From: SIG714 sp045629725
GTDB lineage: Bacteria > Bacillota > Clostridia > Oscillospirales > CAG-272
DNA: 64,000 bases
Assembly (NCBI GenBank): GCA_045629725.1
Contig: JAZQRT010000015.1
Span: forward strand, 13,815 to 77,814
Reading direction: 5' to 3'
Below are positions 7,023 through 15,220 of this stretch, piece after piece (position 1 is the stretch's first letter; each line of letters starts with the position of its first letter). The notes below the pieces were generated by a model. That model had not been told where the DNA came from and did not search any database. It saw only the letters and a list, made by a program, of their open reading frames with translations. Both the position numbers and the translations under genes were made by a program.

Positions 7023-7865
7023 TTAAATATTTTTCTTTTTGTTTATGCCCTTAACTGCCATAATTACAGCGAGAATAAGGACACATACTACATTTATCAC
7101 GATAAGCCACTTGACAGTATCACCGCCGATCGAGGTAATTCCCGTAATATCAAACTCACCGCTTTCGTTCTGCATCGCGGAAAACAGAGTTATAACGTCA
7201 TATATAAATCCTGCAAGAAGCGCCGCACCGCCGACAATATCCATTACAACGATTCCGGTGCTTTCCTTTTCCTGCTTTTTTCTGACGGGCAATTCCTTTG
7301 AAAAGTCCATTCTGCCCGATACGTAATATACCGCCGCTACAGTAATGAGCGTTTCGGGTATCATAAACGCCGCATTATAAAGCAGTGAATACCAAAACGC
7401 CGCTGTGGTGGGTATGGAAAGTCCTGCCCAAACGGTACATCCCGATATCACGTGGCAAGTATATCTGAGCGCACAGCAAAGGAACGCACCCGAGATCATG
7501 GCAGCGGTTTGATTTTTCACCGTCTTGCGGAACACCCCGCCAAGTCCGCACACCGCAAAGGCTACAACGTAGTCAAGGAGTATCACCGCAACAACGGATT
7601 GCCAAGTGGTAACGTATGACAGAGTTGAAACGGAAAGGAGCTGCTGAATAACACCGTATAAGAACGCCGTAAAGCTTCCCCAAGCAGTGCCGTGTCGGTA
7701 GGCAATTATCATAATGGGCATCATTGAAGCAAGTGTGAGGGAGCCGCCGTAGGGCATTTCATAAAGCTTCAGCACACTGAGAACTGTTGCAAGGGCTATG
7801 AGTATGGCGCTTTCGGTAAGTCTTTTTATCTTACCGCTTTTTGTAAGTTTTTTGTTTTCGTTCAT
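7023..7865 (-). CDS. thiT: ThiT-like thiamine transporter, ECF S component, C-terminally extended
   Basis: 280 residues from the ATG at 7865, which has AGAGG upstream; a longer reading from 7895 lacks support. The first 190 residues match the six-segment S components that bind thiamine and work with a shared EcfAA'T motor. The MPYGGSLTLASMMPIMIIAYRHGTAWG region and the Trp/Tyr-rich CHVISGCTVWAG...FWYSLLYN are as expected. Typical ThiT ends near 190 residues. Here about 80 more follow, with two further hydrophobic segments (GGAALLAGFIYDVITLF and WLIVINVVCVLILAVIMAV). Riboswitch control and coupling to thiN make thiamine the likely substrate. Confidence 0.85.
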   Translation of the reverse strand: MNENKKLTKSGKIKRLTESAILIALATVLSVLKLYEMPYGGSLTLASMMPIMIIAYRHGTAWGSFTAFLYGVIQQLLSVSTLSYVTTWQSVVAVILLDYVVAFAVCGLGGVFRKTVKNQTAAMISGAFLCCALRYTCHVISGCTVWAGLSIPTTAAFWYSLLYNAAFMIPETLITVAAVYYVSGRMDFSKELPVRKKQEKESTGIVVMDIVGGAALLAGFIYDVITLFSAMQNESGEFDITGITSIGGDTVKWLIVINVVCVLILAVIMAVKGINKKKNI

Positions 7866-7965
7866 TTTAATCCTCTTTCCGAAAATCTGCGGCACAATCT
7901 TTCTCCAACCTCTTTGTCCTCAAAAGCCTTTTCTGACTATCGCTCTGCAGTACGACAGCCATTTT

Positions 7966-8003
7966 GAAAACAAAACGGGTACACAACCTTTGTTGCATAC
8001 CCG
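7966..8003 (-). terminator. TPP riboswitch expression-platform terminator
   Basis: Minus strand: CGGGTA-GCAAC-AAA-GGTTG-GTACCCG stem (7976-8003) followed by TTTTGTTTT. It sits between the aptamer and thiT, so TPP binding likely stops transcription here. Confidence 0.85.
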
Positions 8004-8049
8004 ATATTTTTAATTCCTGCGATCATATTTTGATCTTTACTTGATCTTT

Positions 8050-8136
8050 AAATCTTCCTACGCCGGTATTATCCGTATCAGGTTAAAGGGTTCGGTTTCC
8101 CGTCTCAGCTAAGGCAACTGCCGTCGCACCCCTGAT
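8050..8136 (-). ncRNA. TPP riboswitch
   Basis: Read on the minus strand, the aptamer shows GGGGTGC, then GCTGAGA, ACCCTTTAACCTGAT, and CGGATAATACCGGCGTAGG. These are the THI-box signature blocks in order and spacing. A terminator hairpin follows about 45 bases on, then thiT-thiN. It represses thiamine uptake and activation when TPP is abundant. Confidence 0.97.
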
Positions 8137-8156
8137 TTTCATTTAATTGTAGATTG

Positions 8157-8185
8157 ATTATACACCTAAATTGATGATTTGTCAA
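8157..8185 (-). promoter_or_regulatory. SigA promoter of the thiT-thiN operon
   Basis: TTGACA (complement of 8180-8185), 17-base spacer, TATAAT (complement of 8157-8162), directly upstream of the TPP aptamer. Confidence 0.9.
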
Positions 8186-8199
8186 GAGAATATTTATTT

Positions 8200-9150
8200 T
8201 TATCCCGGTCCAAGAATTTTTTCATAAATAACAATCTCGATCTTCGTCACTTCTTCCATGCCGACTAGCTCCTTGAATATTTCAAAGGTAAACTCGTCGA
8301 CATTGTGATTATATCGCGAGGACAAACTCGATGCTCTTGAGAGAAATCTGATTCTTGTGCAGCCGTATTCCTCATCCCAATACACCAAAAAATTCAAATT
8401 TCCAACTTCCTCCGAAGTCAGTGATTTTCCGTATACTCTAAACTCCAATTCATAATTAAAATATTGGTCATAAAAGTATTTATATTTTTCGCAAAACTCG
8501 TTAAAAATACCTTCTATATCCTTTTCTTCATCTATCGGATTTTGAACTGTATAACCGTAATTCTTCGGCTTCCATTTCAGTTCTTCAAGAACTATTTCTG
8601 CCTTGGTAACGTTTTCTATTTCAAGGGCTTCCTTAAACATCTCATAAGAAAACCGGTTGAGGAGCTTTATACCATCCGCACTAACTGAACTCGGCACAAA
8701 TCTGAGATTTATATAGCCTTTCTCAAGATACCACACATTGACAAAAACCAAATCACCTACAAAATAATTGCTGTCTAAATCATTTCCGTATAGTCTAAAC
8801 TCCAACTGAAAATCAAGTCCCTTTTCAAAAAGTTCCTTATATTTTTCGCAAAATTCCGAAAATATCACTTCAAGATTTTCTTCTTTATCAAAAGGCTTTT
8901 CGATCACATAGCTTCTGCCACTGAATTCCTCGGTTTCATCAGTAATTGTGGTTTCTTCGGAAGTAGGAGTGACGGTAATATCTGTATCGGGTTCCTTTGT
9001 TGTAGTCGGAACGGGTGTCGGAACATATGAAGCCGACACTGAGCCTTCCGTGCTCGTGGGCTCAGGAGTGGGTACGGTGTTCACGTTACAGCTTGAAAGC
9101 ATTGTTAGTAACGCAACGCAAAGTAACAACATTGAAATCGTTTTTTTCAT
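8200..9150 (-). CDS. Secreted lipoprotein with two copies of an unknown domain
   Basis: 316 residues. A lipoprotein signal peptide ends in LSSC with the lipid cysteine at 21. A Thr/Pro/Glu-rich linker of about 55 residues follows. Then two related modules occupy about 81-191 and 200-311: both start Y(V/T)(I/V)xxPxDxExx(L/I)E(V/G)IF and continue EFCEKYK, LEFR(L/V)YG and, near the end, (V/T)K(A/I)EIV. I do not recognise the module. AAGGAG precedes the ATG, and it has its own promoter. It is expected on the outer face of the membrane; the function is unknown. Confidence 0.85.
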   Translation of the reverse strand: MKKTISMLLLCVALLTMLSSCNVNTVPTPEPTSTEGSVSASYVPTPVPTTTKEPDTDITVTPTSEETTITDETEEFSGRSYVIEKPFDKEENLEVIFSEFCEKYKELFEKGLDFQLEFRLYGNDLDSNYFVGDLVFVNVWYLEKGYINLRFVPSSVSADGIKLLNRFSYEMFKEALEIENVTKAEIVLEELKWKPKNYGYTVQNPIDEEKDIEGIFNEFCEKYKYFYDQYFNYELEFRVYGKSLTSEEVGNLNFLVYWDEEYGCTRIRFLSRASSLSSRYNHNVDEFTFEIFKELVGMEEVTKIEIVIYEKILGPG

Positions 9151-9181
9151 TTTATCACTCCTTTATTTTTTTCCTACGTCA

Positions 9182-9210
9182 ATAGTACCATAAAGTCTGA
9201 TAGAAGTCAA
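9182..9210 (-). promoter_or_regulatory. SigA-type promoter of the lipoprotein gene
   Basis: TTGACT (complement of 9205-9210), 17-base spacer, TACTAT (complement of 9182-9187), about 25 bases before the ribosome-binding site. Confidence 0.7.
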
Positions 9211-9213
9211 GTT

Positions 9214-10128
9214 TTATCCTTTTACCGTTGTTGTAGAAAACATCACGGGCGCGCGCATAAGGAGGGGGCGAATTACGGCGTATATACGGCGCGCATCGTC
9301 CTCGGGCAGGGGATTTTTGCCCCTTCCGCACTCAAGGGTAAGGCATGGGATCTTACACTCCCTTGTTACCCAATCAAGAAGTCCACCCATTGATGCTGTG
9401 CCTTCGGTTCGGGATATGCGGTATCCCGTAAGCTTCGAGGCAAGACGGGCATTTTTCATAGACGCTTCAAGGGCATAGCCTCGGCTTTCACAGTATATTT
9501 CCTCCCCCTGTGTGTGGAGGGAGATTATATTCCTCGGACGCTCGCTTCTGATATAGTGGCAAAGAGCAGCGCACTCCGGCTCACTTTCGGGATATTCTCC
9601 CGAATATTTACTCCGAGCTCCGCCAAACAGTCCCATTTCATGCTCTATTCCCTTATAGTGGGCAAACATATCGTTATAGTTATGGTTCAGGTCAACTCCC
9701 CTGCCGTTTGCCTGCCAAGCGGTGAAATCATCACCTCCGCCATTCATACGTTTAAGACGGTCATACATAATATCGTCATGGGAAACACCCCTAACGCTTA
9801 TCTCAACGCCGTCGGGATTCAGCATGGGAACAATATCCACCCTGCGGGTATTTACAAAAAGCTCCCTGTCAACGCCTCCGATCCTCTTGCCTTCACGAAG
9901 AAGCGCACTGACTTCCTTTATATATTCAAGGAGGAGCGCCGAGGTTATGCCCTCGGCACCGTGGTGTGCTCCGACGTAAAGCACCTTTTTCTCTCCCTTG
10001 CCGATACTCACCATGGGGATCTCCCGACCTCTGTATGAACGCCCCACGGCTTTTACGGTTATATGCTCGCTTTTCGAATCAATGGCTTTAAGCTCGGACA
10101 TCACTCTGTCCCACGTTATCCTCTCCAT
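9214..10128 (-). CDS. M14-family zinc carboxypeptidase
   Basis: 304 residues from the ATG at 10128, which has GGGGGA upstream. A reading from 10218 adds an isoleucine-rich N-terminus with no ribosome-binding site, so I reject it. The M14 zinc site is visible: the HxxE pair in GAHHGAEG, the third ligand His in ISLHTQGEE, and the catalytic Glu in LTLECGRG. NPDGVE and GVDLNHNYN are also characteristic. These resemble enzymes that cut gamma-D-Glu-diaminopimelate peptides of the cell wall. No signal peptide remains with this start, so a cytoplasmic recycling role is possible. The substrate is inferred. Confidence 0.87.
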   Translation of the reverse strand: MERITWDRVMSELKAIDSKSEHITVKAVGRSYRGREIPMVSIGKGEKKVLYVGAHHGAEGITSALLLEYIKEVSALLREGKRIGGVDRELFVNTRRVDIVPMLNPDGVEISVRGVSHDDIMYDRLKRMNGGGDDFTAWQANGRGVDLNHNYNDMFAHYKGIEHEMGLFGGARSKYSGEYPESEPECAALCHYIRSERPRNIISLHTQGEEIYCESRGYALEASMKNARLASKLTGYRISRTEGTASMGGLLDWVTRECKIPCLTLECGRGKNPLPEDDARRIYAVIRPLLMRAPVMFSTTTVKG

Positions 10129-10301
10129 CGCACAATCCCCCAAGGAAACAATTAGGTTAATTATTATTATGATATGCAAAAAAGCTAATCGGCACCAAAA
10201 AAAAATACGTGTTTTCATTGTTTGGTTTTTAAAACGATTTTTCCGCCTTGAAATTTGTCATTATCCAAAACAGAGTAATTTCCTATTTAACAAAAAAGCT
10301 A

Positions 10302-10330
10302 TTGCATTTTATAGGATATTTTGATATAAT
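10302..10330 (+). promoter_or_regulatory. SigA-type promoter of the HprK-like/PqqD operon
   Basis: TTGCAT at 10302-10307, 17-base spacer, TATAAT at 10325-10330. Transcription would start near 10337, about 50 bases before the first ATG. Confidence 0.75.
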
Positions 10331-10388
10331 ATTGTTTATGTTGAGGATGGTATGCCCTACAGATCAAACGGCATAAAAGGAGAGCACA

Positions 10389-11114
10389 ATGACAAAGCTG
10401 GACAGATACAGAATCGCTGAAACTGAGATCGGTATACGTTCACCCTATGAAGTACACCGAAGCTTTTGTAAGGATTACGTATCAAGCGATAACGAAATAC
10501 CCGAGCTTATTATCGACGTCACCGAGGAAGACATCAAAAAGGAGTTTTCCAATTACAAGACCTATACCCCCACCCCCGAGGGCGCTTCCCTTTCCCTTAT
10601 TTTCAGAAAGCTTAGTGAGTATATCATAAAAAAAGGAGGCTTTATGATGCACAGTGCCGTCATTGAATACGGCGGACGTGCATACGCCTTTACGGCTCCC
10701 AGCGGAACGGGTAAATCCACACACATAAAAAATTGGAAAAAGCTTCTCGGCGATAGAATAAATATTGTCAACGGCGACAAACCCATCATCATACGCAAAA
10801 ACGGTATTTTTTACGCCTGCGGAACGCCGTGGGCAGGAAAAGAAGGCTGGCAGAGAAACGTCTGTGTTCCCCTTGGCGGCATTTGCAGAATAAAAAGAGG
10901 CAGTGAAAATCGTATCCGAGGTTTAACCTCCGGAGATTGCGCCGAGATCGTTCTAGCAGCAACTTTCATTCCGAACGAAACAGAACTTTTAGTGACCCTT
11001 TTAGATTCCGTGGATGAATTTTCCGCGTCGGTTCCGGCTTATGAGATTTATTGCACCGCAGATGAAATCTCCGCTGTAGTTTCGTTTGAAGCAATGACGG
11101 GAGATAATATATAA
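10389..11114 (+). CDS. HPr kinase-like (HprK-related) P-loop protein
   Basis: 241 residues. The C-terminal two thirds resemble the kinase domain of HPr kinase/phosphorylase: MMHSAVIEYGGRAYAF, then the P-loop APSGTGKST (K109), an NGDKPII aspartate block, and GTPWAGKEG. The first 80 residues are a divergent domain. This small class, often found beside PqqD-like proteins, includes kinases that phosphorylate lasso-type peptides and the ScmC-type proteins. A PqqD-like gene follows 30 bases downstream. No peptide maturase, protease or precursor peptide is visible. AGGAG precedes the start. The P-loop kinase family is clear; the target is unknown. Confidence 0.8.
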   Translation: MTKLDRYRIAETEIGIRSPYEVHRSFCKDYVSSDNEIPELIIDVTEEDIKKEFSNYKTYTPTPEGASLSLIFRKLSEYIIKKGGFMMHSAVIEYGGRAYAFTAPSGTGKSTHIKNWKKLLGDRINIVNGDKPIIIRKNGIFYACGTPWAGKEGWQRNVCVPLGGICRIKRGSENRIRGLTSGDCAEIVLAATFIPNETELLVTLLDSVDEFSASVPAYEIYCTADEISAVVSFEAMTGDNI

Positions 11115-11144
11115 ACAACAAAAACATATAAAAGGAGTGGCCTT

Positions 11145-11414
11145 ATGAAACTTAAAGAAACCTTTATCGTCAGACACATGGGTGATAAATGCGTTGCAGT
11201 CCCCACAGGAAAGGTTAGCTTGACATTTAAGGGAATGATAACTCTCAGCCCTACCGCCGAGGTTCTTTTTAACCTTTTGAAAAAGGGTTGTGACGGGACC
11301 CTCGATCTTGCAAATGCTCTTTGTGCAGAATACGACGTAGATTTTGAAAAAGCTAAGTCAGACGCAGAAGCATTTGTTTCAAAGCTTGAAAGCGCGGGGC
11401 TCCTTGAGGACTGA
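11145..11414 (+). CDS. PqqD-family (RRE-fold) protein
   Basis: 89 residues, the full size of stand-alone PqqD-like proteins. These winged-helix proteins usually bind RiPP leader peptides and hand them to a modifying enzyme. Recognisable parts are the N-terminal FIVRHMGDKCVAVPTG strand pair, LTLSPTAEVLFNLLKKG as LSPTAEVLFNLL, and the C-terminal helix ending LESAGLLED. It pairs with the HprK-like gene and is followed after a single base by the next gene. With no radical SAM enzyme or lasso cyclase nearby, it may serve the kinase as a substrate-recognition subunit. Confidence 0.85.
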   Translation: MKLKETFIVRHMGDKCVAVPTGKVSLTFKGMITLSPTAEVLFNLLKKGCDGTLDLANALCAEYDVDFEKAKSDAEAFVSKLESAGLLED

Positions 11415-11415
11415 C

Positions 11416-12387
11416 ATGAATAAAAAAAACATTTCTTTAATTATTTCGATAGTAATTACACTTGCCGTGGCCTTAAGCTGTGTTTTTATTTTAACAAGAA
11501 ACAAGCCCAAAGACTTGACAAGTGAAAAAATAAACGAGCTTTACTCACAAAAAAGCAAAATTAATTACGAGATCGACAAATACCGAGTAAGACTTGAAGA
11601 ACTCACCGTTACCAAAGCGGGGCTATTCATTTTATTTGAAAATCTTGAGGAAACACTTATAGAAAACGCTCTGCCCTTGCTCCAAGAAAACGAGGATTAT
11701 AAAGCCATCGTTAAAGTATCTCCCGACGAATACCAAAACAGTATATTGCTGGACGAATTGGAAGAACAAGGGTGGGAATTTGCAATAGGCTTTGATGGAA
11801 ATTATTCCTTTCCCGAAAGCGATAAGGATGCTGCCGCAGCACTTGAGGATCACATTGGTCTTTACAGTGAAAACGGTAAAATCCCTTCCATCATCAGCTT
11901 TTCCTCGGGAAATGCAAGTTATCGCCGTGCATTTGACGAGGTTTTGGAAAAATATGATATTAAAGTAGTGATTGCTCCCAAAGTTTTTCTTGCGGGCGGC
12001 AACGAATTTCTTGATTATGATCACGAAACCGGTCTTTTGAAGATTCCCTGCGTTCCTTTTTCTGTTACAAATACAGTTGAAGCCATAGTGAAAACTCACA
12101 TAGCCTCTAATAAGCCTCTTGTTTTGTCAATCAAACATCTTGAAACCAACGTTTCCTCGAACTCCGATAAGCTTTCGGAGGAAAAATTCACACTTATGCT
12201 TGAATATATCGAGAAATATGACAAGCTGCACGTCGGAAACAGTTTGTCTTACAGAGAATTTATTGTCTCGGAACACTCAAAAAACATTGATGAGTACACA
12301 GATGTCCTGAAAAAAATCGAAGAATGCGAAAAAAAGATCGCATCAATCGATAAAGAAATAAACGAACTTATGGATCCAAAAAAATAA
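11416..12387 (+). CDS. Membrane-anchored extracytoplasmic protein with coiled coils
   Basis: 323 residues from the ATG at 11416, one base after the pqqD-like stop. A single N-terminal membrane anchor (about residues 5-24) is followed by a charged coiled coil (EKINELYSQKSKINYEIDKYRVRLEEL) split by rule here only for description. A folded region spans about 70-270, and a second coiled coil ends the protein. The middle, with LDELEEQGWEFAIGFDG and FSSGNASYRRAFDEVLEKY, is faintly like NodB-type polysaccharide deacetylases, but I see no DD or HxxxH metal site. If related, it would be an inactive version. I do not assign a function. Confidence 0.7.
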   Translation: MNKKNISLIISIVITLAVALSCVFILTRNKPKDLTSEKINELYSQKSKINYEIDKYRVRLEELTVTKAGLFILFENLEETLIENALPLLQENEDYKAIVKVSPDEYQNSILLDELEEQGWEFAIGFDGNYSFPESDKDAAAALEDHIGLYSENGKIPSIISFSSGNASYRRAFDEVLEKYDIKVVIAPKVFLAGGNEFLDYDHETGLLKIPCVPFSVTNTVEAIVKTHIASNKPLVLSIKHLETNVSSNSDKLSEEKFTLMLEYIEKYDKLHVGNSLSYREFIVSEHSKNIDEYTDVLKKIEECEKKIASIDKEINELMDPKK

Positions 12388-12392
12388 ATATT

Positions 12393-12914
12393 ATGAAAAT
12401 TATCAATTATATTACCCGAGAAAAACTGATCTGCTTTTTTCTTATCGTTGCTATTTTGGCAACAATAATATTTATTTTTTCTAACTCCTTAAAAAACAAA
12501 GCAGAGTCCTCTGTGGAAAGCTCCAATGTTGCAAGTACCGTAAAGCCGGTTATCGATCCTTCGAATAAGATCCCCTTCCAAACATTCGAGTATTTTGTTA
12601 GAAAATACGCCCACTTCCTTGAATTTATGCTTTTGGGAGCCGAGCTTTTCGCTCTCCTTTTTACACTTTCTAAAAGCAATCTAAAAAACATAAAGCTCAC
12701 AGGATATTTATCCATACTTTTGATATCCACCCTTACAGCGCTTGGCGACGAAACACTGCAGATTGCCACAAACCGCGGCGCCGCTCTCACGGACGTATGG
12801 ATAGATATTGCAGGATCATTTACAGGAACGGTTTTATGCTTCCTCTTCCTTATCTTCGTTTTATTCCTGACAAAACGAATTCAATCAAAAAAAGTCATGT
12901 CCGATGGGGATTGA
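12393..12914 (+). CDS. VanZ-family membrane protein
   Basis: 173 residues with four predicted membrane segments. The VanZ signatures are present: RKYAHFLEFMLLG in the second segment, and the DETLQ...RGAALTDVWIDIAGSFTG block in the third and fourth. VanZ-like proteins give low-level teicoplanin resistance in one case, but most are of unknown envelope function. It starts 5 bases after the previous gene and ends on the promoter of the Wzz-like gene. This links it to the upstream kinase/PqqD unit rather than the downstream one. Confidence 0.85.
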   Translation: MKIINYITREKLICFFLIVAILATIIFIFSNSLKNKAESSVESSNVASTVKPVIDPSNKIPFQTFEYFVRKYAHFLEFMLLGAELFALLFTLSKSNLKNIKLTGYLSILLISTLTALGDETLQIATNRGAALTDVWIDIAGSFTGTVLCFLFLIFVLFLTKRIQSKKVMSDGD

Positions 12915-12939
12915 CAGGCGCAAGAAAAAAACATATAAT
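12911..12939 (+). promoter_or_regulatory. SigA promoter of the Wzz/BY-kinase/CpsB unit
   Basis: TTGACA at 12911-12916 (overlapping the VanZ stop codon), 17-base spacer, TATAAT at 12934-12939. A perfect consensus, so the three downstream genes can be expressed separately from the four upstream. Confidence 0.88.
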
Positions 12940-12982
12940 AAATACGTTAATGTAGTATTTAATTTTCAGAAAGGTTAAAGTT

Positions 12983-13684
12983 ATGGAAAATAATAACAAC
13001 AGTTACGAAATAAATCTTGAAAAAATAACCGATGTTTTCAGACAATTTTATATTTGGATTCTGCTTGCAGTCATTCTTTTCGGTTCTCTTGCAGCAATAT
13101 TTACGGAATTGTTTATTGCTGACACCTATTCCACCAGTGTTTCATTTTACGTTAAGGACAGCGAATCCTCATCTACAACCACAACTCAGCAGTACAGCGC
13201 TGCAGACACCCACGTTTATACTTCAATGGCAATCCTCTCAGCGGGAGAATGCCATGAAACATTGGGCATAAAGGGAAAAGCTGTTTCAATTACTTCTACA
13301 AAAAAAGAAAAAACCCCCATGTTCATCGTTAAGGTTTCAGGAACAGATAAGTATGTAGCTTACGAGGTTGCTGCCATCATAAAAGACGAGCTGCCGGGAT
13401 ACGTTTTCTCAAAAACACAAACGGGAAGCCTCAGCGTTTATGACTTTACCGGCATTGATACAGTTCCCGACGGTCCCAATCTTATGAAAAACGTTGTTAT
13501 TGCCGCATTTATTGGATTTGTACTTAGCTTTGCTTTCTTCTTCCTTCGTATAATCCTTGATACAGAAATACATTCGGAAGAAGATATTCGTTCCAATTAC
13601 CCCTACCCGATTCTTGGTGCTATTCCTTCAATTACAGAGGAATCCCAATCTGAAGGCGGCTATTATTCATATCCAAGAAAGTGA
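12983..13684 (+). CDS. Wzz/YveK-type polysaccharide chain-length and kinase-adaptor protein
   Basis: 233 residues. Two membrane segments (about 25-47 and 168-190) flank an extracytoplasmic domain rich in Ser/Thr. The N-terminal EINLEKITDVFRQFYIWILLAV and the C-terminal cytoplasmic tail, with RIILDTEIHSEEDIRSNYPYPILGAIP, match capsule modulators of the CapA/YveK group. In these the tail activates the tyrosine kinase encoded next door. AAAGG precedes the ATG. The gene ends 17 bases before the kinase start. It should control length or export of a surface polysaccharide, although no polymerase is in the window. Confidence 0.88.
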   Translation: MENNNNSYEINLEKITDVFRQFYIWILLAVILFGSLAAIFTELFIADTYSTSVSFYVKDSESSSTTTTQQYSAADTHVYTSMAILSAGECHETLGIKGKAVSITSTKKEKTPMFIVKVSGTDKYVAYEVAAIIKDELPGYVFSKTQTGSLSVYDFTGIDTVPDGPNLMKNVVIAAFIGFVLSFAFFFLRIILDTEIHSEEDIRSNYPYPILGAIPSITEESQSEGGYYSYPRK

Positions 13685-13701
13685 TTACGAAAGGAGAAGC
13701 C

Positions 13702-14490
13702 ATGATTAGAATATTCGATAAATTCAAGAAAAAGCCTAAGCGTCACGTTTCAACTCGAAACTACAAAAACAAACTTCTCTCAAAGGACTCTCCCTTTGCA
13801 ATGACAGAATCATTTAAAAAGCTGAGAACCAATCTCCTTTTCGCAGCGGCGGGCGCTGAATGTCCCGTTATTGCAATTACCTCTACATTTCAGGAAACCG
13901 GTAAATCCATTATTATAGCCAACCTCGCTATTTCCTTTGCTCAGCTTGAAAAAAAGGTTCTCGTCATTGACTGTGACCTTCGTAAACCTGCTCAGCACAA
14001 AATTTTTGGAATTGAAAACAATTCCGGACTTTCAAATCTCCTTGCCGGAATGTCCAATCAAGAGATAAGCATCAAAAAATTAAAGGAATACGACAATCTT
14101 TCACTGATCACCTCGGGAAATATTCCTCCCAATCCCGCTGAGCTTCTTGCTTCCGAAAGCATGAAAAAGCTTTTAAATGTACTTCGTCAAAAATATGATA
14201 TCATACTCATCGACCTGCCACCTATCAGCATCGTTACAGATGCCGCCGTTGTTGCCAACATCGTTGATGGATATCTTTTTGCGGTTCGTCTTGAACATGA
14301 TGATACCAGCGCTGTTCAAGAAGCGATCAGAGCCCTTGAACAAACAGACGGAAAGATACTCGGCTTTGTTATCAATGACGTTAATCCCAAGGCAGGAGGA
14401 CGTTATTACAAAAATTACAACAGCAAATATTACCGTAATAAATACAAATATAATGACATTTACGAACATAGCGAAAATGATGACGATTAA
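13702..14490 (+). CDS. BY-family protein tyrosine kinase (CapB/YwqD type)
   Basis: 262 residues from the ATG at 13702, with AAGGAG ahead; an overlapping GTG at 13681 is less likely. Bacterial tyrosine kinases have a MinD-like P-loop. Here Walker A reads QETGKS (K68), with GE replaced by ET compared with the usual GEGKS. Walker A' is LVIDCDLRKP (87-96) and Walker B is IILIDLPP (167-174). The last 30 residues hold eight tyrosines (235-254), the autophosphorylation cluster. It acts with the adjacent membrane adaptor and is dephosphorylated by the CpsB-type protein encoded next. Confidence 0.9.
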   Translation: MIRIFDKFKKKPKRHVSTRNYKNKLLSKDSPFAMTESFKKLRTNLLFAAAGAECPVIAITSTFQETGKSIIIANLAISFAQLEKKVLVIDCDLRKPAQHKIFGIENNSGLSNLLAGMSNQEISIKKLKEYDNLSLITSGNIPPNPAELLASESMKKLLNVLRQKYDIILIDLPPISIVTDAAVVANIVDGYLFAVRLEHDDTSAVQEAIRALEQTDGKILGFVINDVNPKAGGRYYKNYNSKYYRNKYKYNDIYEHSENDDD

Positions 14491-14510
14491 AGCTATATCG
14501 GAGAGAAATC

Positions 14511-15206
14511 ATGCCAAATCTTATTGACTTTCACGCGCATATTCTTCCCGGAGCCGACCACGGCTCAAGATCCAGAGATACGTCGGTAAAGCAGCTTGAG
14601 CTTATAAAGAACACAGGAGCTGACACGGTTATCGCAACACCTCACTTCTATCCCTCAAACACAAAAGTTGAGGATTTTCTCAAAAGACGAGAGTTCTGCT
14701 CGGAAAAACTTCTTGATTCCGAGGCTCCGAAAATGGGTGTGCGCGTCATTACAGGAGCAGAGGTTCTCGTTTGCGAGGGAATGGAAAGAATGACAAACCT
14801 TGAAAAGCTATGTATTCCCGGAACAAACACCATGCTTCTGGAATTGCCCGTTACAGAATGGACTGAGGGTCTTTTCGAAACTGTTGAACGTATCTCGGAG
14901 CGTCACACCGTCGTTCTTGCACACATTGACAGATACCCCCTTTCAGACGTTTTACAGTTCCTTGAATTTAAGAGCGTCTTCGCCCAAATGAATCCCGGAG
15001 AGCTCACAAAGCTTTTCCTTAACAAGAAGTATCTTGAGTTAATTGATAAGGGTTGGGTAGCAGCTCTCGGAAGCGACCTTCATTCTACAAACGAAAAGCA
15101 GACCGCCACTTTCAAAAAAGCTGTGAAAAAGCTCGGAAATGAGCGCATCAAAAAAATAATGACTCGCAGCGCCGAGCTTATAAAGGATGCTAAGTATCTG
15201 ATATAA
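14511..15206 (+). CDS. CpsB/YwqE-type PHP tyrosine-protein phosphatase
   Basis: 231 residues. The PHP metal-binding site is seen as DFHAHILPGADHG at the N-terminus, ATPHFYPS, VITGAEVLV, LAHIDRYP and ALGSDLHS near the C-terminus. Enzymes of this group are manganese-dependent phosphotyrosine phosphatases that reset BY-kinases. It follows the kinase after 20 bases, completing the adaptor-kinase-phosphatase trio. A 7-base hairpin at 15221-15238 with TTT follows. Confidence 0.92.
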   Translation: MPNLIDFHAHILPGADHGSRSRDTSVKQLELIKNTGADTVIATPHFYPSNTKVEDFLKRREFCSEKLLDSEAPKMGVRVITGAEVLVCEGMERMTNLEKLCIPGTNTMLLELPVTEWTEGLFETVERISERHTVVLAHIDRYPLSDVLQFLEFKSVFAQMNPGELTKLFLNKKYLELIDKGWVAALGSDLHSTNEKQTATFKKAVKKLGNERIKKIMTRSAELIKDAKYLI

Positions 15207-15220
15207 AAAGTCCAATAGGT

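Noticed and set aside
10129..10218. N-terminal extension (signal anchor) of the M14 peptidase
   Set aside because: The extra 30 codons have no ribosome-binding site and a biased Ile/Phe content from AT-rich sequence; GGGGGA precedes the ATG at 10128.
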